Assembly (NCBI RefSeq): GCF_008831285.2
Contig: NC_045141.1
Coordinates: 248,001-312,000, forward strand
Reading direction: 5' to 3'
DNA: 64,000 nucleotides
From: Nymphaea colorata
Taxonomy: Eukaryota; Streptophyta; Magnoliopsida; Nymphaeales; Nymphaeaceae
Positions 55,979-64,000 of the stretch are shown piece after piece. The notes beneath the pieces were generated by a model. It searched no databases, was not told the origin of the DNA, and worked only from the letters and a program-made list of their open reading frames with translations. Numbering within the stretch: the first letter of the stretch is position 1; each line of letters starts with the position of its first letter. The position numbers and the translations under genes were made by a program.

Positions 55979-56989
55979 ATCCCAACGCTGGAGCATCTTC
56001 TCAATGGTGTACAAACCCGAGAATAAAAAAAAGAAAGCACACGGCTAAGGCAGCATTTGAATTCTTAGTGTACCACTTTACTAAATATTTAGGTGTGTTG
56101 CTTCCTCCGTTTTACCCTTGGATTGAGTAGAGCTGATGGCATTTAAAAATTAAAGTGTTGTCAAACTTTCCTGGAAGAACAATCAATATTAGAACTTGGA
56201 CATGACTTGGAACAAGAAAAAATAGGCCAGGCAAATATGCATCAATGTTGAAAATATGAAGAGAGAGAGAGACCAGGGAAACTGGGCCATTAATTTTATT
56301 CTTTGAATAGAGATTTAGGATCCCACCGTCCCTACAAATTTTGGGAGTGGGACAAACATCTTGAGCATTGAAATTACTAGAGCTTCCTTTTCCTTATAAA
56401 AATGACTTTTCCAATTTTGATTGATTTTGCAATGTGTCATCAGAGGCCTCCCTCCTACATCCAAGTCCCTCCTTTCCTCTTTGTCTTTGGATGGTGAGTA
56501 GGTCAACTCACCTATTTCTCCTCATCCCTCAACCACCTTACAGTTAATATTGCTTTAAGTTTAGATGAAACTCTTTTAATATTTTTGAGAACGACTCATA
56601 CCTTGGTGACCTTTGAGTGCTTCTTCATTAATTCATCCACCTAATTCATAGAAGACATGACATTTCCATTCCACCACTATGTTTATCTATTTTATTTTTT
56701 CTCCCATTTGCAACCAGGATAAACTATCTCCAAGATTGACTTCATGTTGTTGCATGTTGGGGACTTGCACTATGCACGCTGGCTAGGGAATCATAGGTTG
56801 TGGAAGCTATTCTTTCATATTATTTGCCATCACCATAATGGTGATCCCTCCTTTACTCTATTTTATACATTGGTGTAGTGTGAAGGGCATCACGTTTGCC
56901 ATGGCCTCCGACCAATAGGTTCTACTAGGCATTAGGTACACTTGCAACAAATTGACTTAATGCATGGAATAATTGATTGAGATATCTAC
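55979..56989. other. Anonymous DNA right of the nested cluster
   Basis: It includes the short 5' leader of old copia element 3 and then unidentified sequence. The expected LTR wording (TGTTGATTAAG) is absent. Confidence 0.4.
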
Positions 56990-57930
56990 ATGTAGCCTAC
57001 CTTTGACAGTCTAGTTGTAATTGTCAAACCCGAAGAGTGTTAGGTTGTTTGGTACATACTTTTCTTTGTGGAGCCCTAAAGCCTTGGCGGTCACTTATGT
57101 GATGATATTGAAACTATTACCACCATCGATCAACACGTGTTGCATTGTCACTCCCTAACCATGCACCATGATGTGAAGAGCCTTTGCTGTGGAATTAATG
57201 GCATCTAGGTAGATCGTCATCCAAGATTATTATTGGTGCATTAATTATCACTAAATTGATTGTTTGCACCATGGCTTCAGGAGTCATGCTTGACTTCACC
57301 CTGATGTTGCTTAGCATAGTCCCTATAGCTTCTTGATGTGCAACTAACACATTCATAAGCTCCAAGACTGACAAATTTGGTGTTAGATTTAACCAGAAGG
57401 TCCTTTTTCTATGGCCTAAAAGCATTATGGCTCCTCTTCTACTTGTTTCTCTTCCTTTTTCTTCCATTGGAGACCTCTTTTAATCTTTACTGACTTAGTG
57501 TGGGAGAGGGTGCATTTGGACTGGTAAACCAGCCTGTTGATTGGTTGTTTGGCACTTGGCTGGATCTTTAAAGTTGTCAAACTTGTTGACCAAAATTGTG
57601 ATATGATCAAGGGTTGGTTGCTTTCTATTCTTTGAAACTAACATAGCACGATCCTTAAAATTAGTACGTAGCTTGTTGTAATTGAAAGGAATGGTGGCGT
57701 TGCATTTCTTGGGTTCTACATATGGTTTATGCATTTTCTTGCTAGAGGTGCATTTTGACTTGGAGGAGCCATGTATCGAATGCTTAGCTTTATTAAAACA
57801 TCCAAGGGTGGGAGAGATTCATAAAACAAAGGAGCAACTTTATTAAAACATTTTGCAATTAAGAGTTTACATAACATGTCAAAGGGACTCAACTTAGATA
57901 GGAGGGTGTATGGGTCACTTTCTATCACTC
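56990..57930 (-). pseudogene. Ty3/gypsy gag/protease remnant
   Basis: On the minus strand near 57155-57000 the sequence reads MQHVLIDGGNSFNIIT, a stop, then VTAKALGLHKEKYVPNNLTL and FGFDN. This is the retropepsin region of plant gypsy elements (V-L-I/V-D-G-G-S-x-x-N, followed by L-x-x-L-G and S-F-D-x). Upstream short frames (57928-57716, 57734-57495, 57467-57195) run in the same direction and probably come from the gag-protease linker, but I do not recognise them individually. Many stops. The reverse transcriptase is absent. Confidence 0.6.
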
Positions 57931-58974
57931 CTCATACACTCTAGCTATATTAGGACAACTATAAATATGGATATCAGATCCTAGGGAAAATCAACTATAA
58001 CAACTAGTGAGCATATACCCTTCCACTCATTAGTCCCAAGCTCGAACCTTGCCATAGATCTTGTGCCCTAAATAGTGAAATAATCAGCTAGCTTTTGAGA
58101 AAACTATCTGGTGCATCTAGCTGAATGATATGGGATGACAAAGAATGGACAAGCAGGATGATGTCGGTCTCAAATAAGAGTAACCGGATTTCTAGGTTAT
58201 CTTGCTTGAAGTAATGCCACACTAATTCATTGATCATATCTTCAGTCATTTGCATATAAGCATGTAGAGAAAGCAGTTATCCCATATAGCTAGAAATTGG
58301 TCAGTTTATGTGAATGGGATGACAAAGAATGGACAAGCAGTCATTTGCATATAAGTTGGTCAGTTTTGTGATCATCTAGTTTTACATATTGCACAAATTG
58401 CATACATAGATAAAACAAGGAAAAAAAACAAGATCAAACCATATTATCTTCAATTTTGGAGTGAAACTAACACTAACCAACCTTTTCCCTCCTTTCTCCT
58501 CCTTCTACAGATTCGCTTATGCTCCTCCTTCACTTTGCCATTTGTCTGACTTGAGGATTATTTTCAGGCTGTCAATGGTGATATCGGTCGTTGGTGGGAA
58601 GCTAGGTCACCGGTGGGTAGTTGTGTTGCTGCTAGTGGGCAGTTATGTCATAGGTAGTGCCTCCGATAAATAAGAAAGAGAGAAAAGAGAAAAAGAACAA
58701 GCAGAAAAGGAGAAAGGGTGGATTGGCAAGGGAAAATATGGGTTGCCATGTATTGACGGGAAGAAAATATTGTCATTAGAAAATCAACTTACACTGATGG
58801 TAACAAGGAACTGTGGGTATATCATCATGGAACACTAACAGTATTTGCAAACCGTCAATATTGGGCTACATAAATGCTGTTGAGAAGTTTTTCCTTCAAG
58901 AGAAAATATGATTTACTAACAAGGTCCATAGTCCATCATAAAATATCTTTATTAGTAATATTTTCATTTTGTAC
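57931..58974. other. Anonymous DNA with a small duplication
   Basis: GGGATGACAAAGAATGGACA followed by AGCAG occurs near 58133 and 58318, and AGTCATTTGCATATAAG occurs near 58246 and 58338. The 70-codon frame at 58461-58673 is unrecognised. Confidence 0.4.
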
Positions 58975-58977
58975 TGT
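58975..58977. repeat. 3-bp target-site duplication, left copy (TGT)
   Basis: TGT flanks the CACTA element on both sides (right copy 61017-61019). CACTA transposons duplicate three bases. Confidence 0.65.
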
Positions 58978-59029
58978 CGCTACAAAAAAATTTAGGCATT
59001 CATAATGGCTGGAACATGTCGGTGAATCA

Positions 59030-59280
59030 TGGCAACACGTCGGTAAAGATTTTACCGACATTTATAGTGTTGGTAAAAAACGTCATTGAGACAATGCTCG
59101 GTGCATCGGTGCATGTTACCATCACGTAGGTAAACATTGGTTATTATGACATCCAAGCACATATGTAATAGTCTGTTTTTCGCTACATCTAAGTAAACAT
59201 CGGTAAAATTTTATACTGACACTTGTCCTAGACATTAGTAAATTTTTAACTGACGGCCACTAAATGTCGCTTGAATTGGA
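59030..59280. repeat. Left subterminal repeats of the CACTA element
   Basis: CGGTGAAT, TCGGTAAAG, TTTTACCGAC, TTGGTAAAA and ATCGGTAAAAT variants crowd this stretch. The right counterpart is 60590-60960. Confidence 0.65.
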
Positions 59281-60589
59281 GGACAAACTGGACTGAGAAG
59301 GATTAACACCAAGCCCCATTATTTGTACTCTACCATGTATCTCTTGTCCCATCGCCCTTGGTTAGACGTCATTACTTCCTGGTATATCATGTGTCTCTTC
59401 AAGCACCATTTGGAGTTGGTCTTTTAGTTGAACCCACAATATATGAAAGCATGTAATTATTTGAGTATATGTTATCATATATGCTGTTGAGATACAAAAA
59501 TGTAATTGCACCATTCTTGAATGTTTTCGTTAACTGATTTTATAATATACATTCATGTAAAATTCTTCTCTCCCCATGATATTCTGAACAAACATACGTT
59601 TGTACAAAGTCATTACATATGACGTGGTTGATGACAACGTTATTGTATCTTACACAAGGACATGTCATTCTTCCATTCACTATCGCATTATGTGCGATAA
59701 CACAGTAAAAAAGTTGTTTCACATCTGTTACATATTTTAGATTGTCTTTTTTTTTTTTGTAATCCAAGTTTGATTATTCATCTTTTAATAAACTTGTACA
59801 ATCAACTTCAATATGATCAACTCCCTATTTTGTGGATGTTATATTTTAACCATTTGGTTTCCTATTCATGCATATGAATACTTGTTGATAGCTTGTCACA
59901 CAATCTTTCAAATAAACACCTAAATAGTTTATTTTGATTATTCTATGTCTTTCAAATTACTTCATAAAGTGACACATTTAACATATATGTGCAATACAAA
60001 CATCATTTTTTCCCCTACTCAAAATTCATTAACAAAAGTTTGATTACACCATTCAGCAATAAAATATGCTATATAATTTATGAACAATCATACAATCCAA
60101 GCGATTCAACAAAATTATAAGTTTTCAGTCGTTCAAACCATTGGTCGAACACTTGGTGAGTGGTTAGAAAGGCTCAGGACCGGAAACATACAAACATCCA
60201 AAAACACATTCAAGTAATAACCAATCAAACTAATATTTTGCAAACAAGTATATATATAGTTAAATTAGACATGGTCAAAAATTGATGGCAGAATCCAACA
60301 AGAAAAATTATTGGAGAAATTTTAGGGTTTTTGTGTTGAGATTTTATGCAATTAATATATCAAATTGAAGGTACTAAGCTCAACAAATATTCTTTCAAAA
60401 TTTCACAGCCAAAAGAAACTGAAAAATGACGTTATCCCTCTAGAAATATTCATATATACCCTATAAGCATGTTATAACAAAAAACGATGAAGAACACCTC
60501 CACTCACTGGAAAATGGCTGGAAAATCACCTGAAGGGGTTGAAGAAAGGAGAAGTAGCGTTCGGGTGGAGGTAGAGGGAAGGGTTTTAT

Positions 60590-60960
60590 CGATGCATCAG
60601 GTTGTGTTGGTAAAAACGTACGTAAAAACCTCGGTGATATTAATGCGGTAAAGGTTTTACCGATGTCCATAGTCAAGATGTCAATGAAAGTCAAGATTTC
60701 CTGACGTGTGCGATAAACGTGGGTAATTCTTTGTTGAGAAAAACTTTCATCGATGCGAAAGTGGTCACATATGTCAGTAAATTTGGCTTTTTTCAGTAAT
60801 TCTAACGATGTCTGAAATAGGAGGTCGATAAAACTGGCTTTCTTTCGGTACTTTCACCGATCTTTAGAATGGGACATCAGTAAAAGTTACCGATGTATCT
60901 CTGAACCTCAATGAAAATTCATATTCACCAACATTTGTCTTAGAATAGCAGCAAAAGTCG
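60590..60960. repeat. Right subterminal repeats of the CACTA element
   Basis: TTTTACCGATG, CGATGTC, TCGGTGAT and TCAGTAAA variants in both orientations match the left subterminal set. Confidence 0.65.
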
Positions 60961-61016
60961 ATGTTCACTAACGTGAGATTTTTTACGCTTCTGTAAATCA
61001 ATATTTTTTTGTAGTG

Positions 61017-61019
61017 TGT
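61017..61019. repeat. 3-bp target-site duplication, right copy (TGT)
   Basis: Partner of 58975-58977. Three bases alone are weak evidence; they count because of the CACTA ends. Confidence 0.65.
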
Positions 61020-61080
61020 CAATACTGTCCTTTTTTGTAGTGTATGGTAATATGAATGTGTCAATAATGTGCTCTTTATT

Positions 61081-61502
61081 TAGAGATGGGCATCATGCTC
61101 GCCGCCTAGCCCAGCCTGGCTTGGATTGGGCCATAGCCCTAGTTTGACGTGGCTGCCTCAAACCTGGGCCCGAGAACTGGTCCGATGAAAATAAAGTATT
61201 TAAATATCATTTAATATGTAAATATAATTAATTATAACAAAATATATATTGAAACAAAATAGTTTTAAAAAATAAGTTATCAAACTGATTTAAGTCGGCC
61301 GAACCTAGTAAACATCCAGTTTTAAAACTGATCCCGAGTCGGCCAGGCTCTACGCCCACCTCTACCTTGACCGGTTTGGCGTGCATTTGTATTTTGCGGG
61401 AGATTCAAGTCGGCCCAACTTCATAACTTATCAATATCATTCAGGGCTAGCATCCAATTTTAAGGCTGAGTCCGAGTCGGCCAGCCCTACGCGCACCCCC
61501 TA
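61081..61502. mobile_element. hAT-like GGCC-rich element or fragment upstream of BUB3
   Basis: TAGAGATGGGCAT at 61081 and the inverted TAGAGGTGGGCGT at 61364 form short hAT-like ends. A second right-end-like copy (TAGGGGGTGCGCGTAGGG, inverted, ending 61502) follows after a partial duplication that includes TTTAGCGTCCATTTTTATTTT-type wording at both copies. No exact 8-bp duplication was found, so the true limits are unclear. Confidence 0.45.
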
Positions 61503-61655
61503 CTCTTGTTGACTCTTTCAACGGTTTAGCGTCCATTTTTATTTTGCGGGATGTAAAGCCGTGCCACCGCTCCTCGAGTGAGCCGTCGGTCCAAAAACGA
61601 AAAAAAAAAGAAAAAGAAAGATCGCGCCATCGATCCCCGGGTGGCTGTGACAACC

Positions 61656-61662
61656 CTATAAA
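61656..61662 (+). promoter_or_regulatory. BUB3: TATA box of the BUB3-like gene
   Basis: CTATAAA lies 127 bases before the start codon, in a GC-rich stretch with no upstream ATG in between. A transcription start about 30 bases downstream would leave a leader of roughly 100 bases. Confidence 0.6.
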
Positions 61663-61788
61663 GACTCGTTGTGCCGCGAGTCGCGACTATCTTTCCTCCG
61701 TTTTGAAGTTTTGAACGTCCATTCCGCCTTCACGAGCTCTCACCCTCCCTCTCCTCTCTCGCAACTTGGGGGAGATCCTGAGTCGCCC

Positions 61789-62132
61789 ATGAACCCCATT
61801 CTCCCTCCCTCGAGCGGAAGGGAGCTCTCCGATCCCCCGTCCGACGGCATCTCCAATCTCCGATTCTCCAACCACAGTGATCACCTCCTCGTATCCTCGT
61901 GGGATAGCGTGCGGTTTCCTCATCTTCTTTTCTTCGTCTCCTTTCCTGATTATCGGTTTTCAGCTTCTGTGCATAATTCTTGTTGTTCTTGTTGTAATTA
62001 GAGTGTTCGGTTATACGATGCGAGTGCGAATGTACTGAGGGGGAAGTTTCTTCACAAGAAGCCAGTGTTGGATTGCTGCTTCCACGATGATTCTTCCGGG
62101 TTCACTGCCGGTGCTGATCATACGGTTCGGAG
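61789..62132 (+). CDS. BUB3: BUB3-like mitotic checkpoint WD40 protein, first two exons (partial)
   Basis: Exon 1 is 61789-61908, starting [20 protein letters not shown] and continuing [19 protein letters not shown]. The intron is 61909-62001 (GTGCGG...TTAG, 93 bases). Exon 2 is 62002-62132, reading [19 protein letters not shown], then [19 protein letters not shown], then HTVRR, ending in phase 2 at a GT donor. This is the conserved start of plant BUB3, a seven-bladed WD40 propeller that binds kinetochores with BUB1/BUBR1-type kinases in the spindle checkpoint; blade 1 and the start of blade 2 are visible. About 83 of an expected ~330-340 residues are encoded here. The next exon is not found before 64000, so intron 2 exceeds 1.8 kb. 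The ATG is chosen by homology. No break is seen. Confidence 0.9.
61909..62001 (+). other. BUB3: Intron 1 of the BUB3-like gene
   Basis: GT donor after GGGATAGC, T-rich body, and acceptor TTGTAATTAG. Splicing joins ...SSWDS to SVRLYD..., which matches the family; reading through would give an unrelated hydrophobic tail and a stop. Confidence 0.85.
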
Positions 62133-64000
62133 GTGCAGTTTTCGGATACTCCTAACTACTCTCGTCTTGTGTAATTTCAATCCGTTTTAGGGTTTTATCA
62201 GCGCGATTGTAGCGACTAGCTGTTTCGGAAAATTAGGGTCGGATCGTTTATGAAGTCAATAACTGCACGTAATTTCTCTGGGCACAAGCGTAGTGCCTTT
62301 TCTTGAACCCACACTTTTGTTGGAGACATCTTGTCTCCTTTTTATTATTATATTTTTGGCTTTCTTTGTGAAAATTTACATTATGTGATTTTCTAGTTAC
62401 TGTTGCATAAGTTGGCGTTGCATTCATTTTCATATTTTGCAAAAATAGGTTCTATAAATTTTCAGTTTAACTTAAATTTTTGAAGCGCTAGGTCTTTTAA
62501 AGGCCAAGCCACCTACCTCCAGATTAGCTTTTGATAATTTAGTCGATCCCAGGGAGTCAAGCGGGTTGAAAAACTTCTTAACATTTTGCATGTTTGGAAA
62601 AGGGTTCCGTGACTGTCTACTTATTTCTGCTGTCATGCAAGGAAAGTCTGATTTCGGATGGGATTACTTTATATTACTCCGAGTCATCACGCTTCCATAA
62701 TTGAGTATTTTTAGTTGTTTATTATTTTCATCCGGGTGTATGTATGAAGACTGAAGCTATAAACTGAATGGTGACAATCATTTTGATGCTGTGGAGATAG
62801 TCAGAAAGGTCCTGGATTCAAATATAAAGTTCGTTTGCTCACAAATAGGGTTAATGTCAAGTTGCAGTTAAATTTGCCAGTTAAAGTCCCTGGTGTATGG
62901 TTTCAGTTGGGTGTGTTCCCTTGGATGGAGCAAAAGTCTTACAATATCTAGGTTGAAATAGGGTGTTGACTTGCATTTTATATATACATAAACATAGACA
63001 TGCAGGGAGAAAGGAAGCAACTTGCTTAGTGCTTTCAAGGCATTTCCTTTCCTGCCTACACCTTAGATTTGTGATGCCAAAGAAACGAAATGTCCATGAG
63101 TTCAATATGTAGTCTTCTCCATGAATCTTCCAATAATCATGAAGTAGAACTTTGCAATTTTAAATTGTCTTGTTTGTTACTTAATACTTAATAGCATAGT
63201 CACAAAAAATGCATTATTTTTGAAAAAAATGCGAGAAAATGAAATGCAGTTAAAACTTAAAAAAACGTGTTTTTTTGAAAAAAAACATGAAAGATGAAAA
63301 AAACACGTTTTTTTGCGTTTTTTTCACTTTTTTCATTTTTTTAATGCCAAACAGTTTTTTTTTTCATTTTCTAGTTTTTATTTGTTGCAAATCTACTTAT
63401 CTTTTGATGTTTGTGTTATTATTTTTTCACTTATTTTTATTTTTCCTTATCTTTTTTTAAATACTGGTTTTTCCCCTTCTTTTCAAGTCTGCCATATTAT
63501 ACCAGAGAAAAACGTTGCCGTTTAAAACTTTGAGATGTTATTTGTGACTATGCTTAATAGTACATGTACCATGCTCTTAGTGCCATAGTTAATGACTTTT
63601 TATTGGTGTTTGGAAAAAGAGAATCTAAATGTATCTACTCCGTAATTGCTACGGTATGAAAAAATGATATAAGAAATGAAGGCTGGCAAGTGAGCTATGT
63701 CCATAAAATAATTATATCGGAAGAACATATGAGGAAAAATTGTTGTGGAGACACACAACATGTAAATGAATACATTGAATAGAGAGCAGCAAGCTATGAT
63801 TGATAAGAAAGCAAGTGTAAGAATGTTAGAGTTCCAATCAGAATGGTCAATTGCTGATTATGACTTATCCAGATTATTAAAGAATTTGAATAAAATTTGG
63901 GTTATGTATTGTTGAATGCAAGTCCAAATATATATTCTAGTACCATTATCCAGCAAAAATGGTAATTTCTTTTTCCATGCAAAAACATCATTAGGTCAGG
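62133..64000 (+). other. BUB3: Intron 2 of the BUB3-like gene (continues past the window)
   Basis: I looked for the next conserved blade (G-x-H-D-x-x-V-R-C wording) on the plus strand and did not see it. The stretch is AT-rich with T-rich and A-rich tracts (63200-63470) that form a partial inverted repeat (AAAACRYGTTTTTTT-type). No coding sequence or clear transposon end was recognised. Confidence 0.6.
63190..63370. repeat. A/T-homopolymer inverted repeat in BUB3 intron 2
   Basis: AAAAAAACGTGTTTTTTTG and AAAAAACACGTTTTTTTGC lie within 70 bases, each containing self-complementary wording. The block can fold back on itself. Confidence 0.5.

Larger units (their letters stand above)
58978..61016. 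mobile_element. Non-autonomous CACTA (En/Spm-type) transposon, 2039 bp
   Basis: The left end CGCTACAAAAAAATTTAGG and the inverted right end CACTACAAAAAAATATTG share 14 of the first 15 bases, with the diagnostic CACTA start (one G/A change on the left). A TGT triplet flanks both sides. Inside both ends, short motifs such as GTCGGTGAA, TCGGTAAA and TTTACCGA recur in both orientations, as expected for subterminal transposase-binding repeats. The interior has no transposase or TNP-like frame (longest about 77 codons), so the copy depends on a helper. Confidence 0.75.

Noticed and set aside
61669-62001. 110-codon plus frame reading through BUB3 exon 1
   Set aside because: Its first codon is TTG and its tail reads intron 1. 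Splicing at 61908/62002 restores the conserved BUB3 sequence.
1-64000. CRISPR arrays, tRNA, rRNA or riboswitches
   Set aside because: No direct-repeat/spacer pattern, tRNA cloverleaf boxes or rRNA wording was noticed on reading. A tRNAscan or Rfam search would be needed to exclude small RNA genes.

Overview
This window reads as repeat-rich nuclear DNA of a flowering plant. It is AT-rich, full of TA, GA and GT microsatellites and crowded with retrotransposon and DNA-transposon remains. It holds no operons, ribosome-binding sites or other bacterial features. The only host gene I can name is at the right edge: the first two coding exons of a BUB3-type spindle-checkpoint WD40 gene (61789-62132, + strand). 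It has a TATA box, a GT-AG intron, and an intron 2 that runs past the window end. The sequence does not let me name the species.

Layout. 1-7290: anonymous DNA with microsatellites, a 76-bp minisatellite (2083-2310) and one copy of a ~1 kb dispersed repeat (3040-4080). 7294-8383: a non-autonomous hAT-type transposon with an 8-bp target duplication. 10100-12216: a decayed L1-type LINE on the minus strand (ORF1 and the first codons of ORF2). 12217-18400: anonymous DNA with a possible isolated exon and MITE-like ends. 19340-20800: a decayed copia pseudogene whose RNase H region is tandemly triplicated. 23748-25990: a tandem duplication, one arm of an inverted dispersed repeat and a second copy of the ~1 kb repeat. 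30120-31040: a ~60-bp degenerate tandem array and a Ty3/gypsy integrase tail. 32096-35708: a copia element on the minus strand, truncated at its 5' end but with pol broken by only two stop codons. 37454-43120: a very long TA microsatellite, the second arm of the inverted repeat and LTR-like and short-motif repeats.

43780-56000 is a nested cluster. An old minus-strand copia has been split twice. A 2.88-kb non-autonomous hAT element sits in its integrase region (46142-49021; 8-bp target duplication). A complete, apparently very young copia element sits in its gag (50658-55732; identical 275-bp LTRs, 5-bp target duplication, tRNA-Met-type primer site and an uninterrupted 1436-codon gag-pol). Right of this lie a gypsy gag/protease remnant (56990-57930), a 2.04-kb non-autonomous CACTA element (58978-61016; 3-bp target duplication) and a GGCC-rich hAT-like block (61081-61502), which ends about 150 bp before the BUB3 TATA box.

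How it works together: only the young copia element appears able to encode its own movement (Gag, protease, integrase, reverse transcriptase, RNase H). The hAT and CACTA copies carry ends but no transposase and would depend on enzymes encoded elsewhere. I found no convincing new biological system. The strongest leads are the young copia element with its symmetrical LTR stem-loops, the two related hAT elements carrying gene-like filler, and the packing of transposons against the BUB3 promoter.
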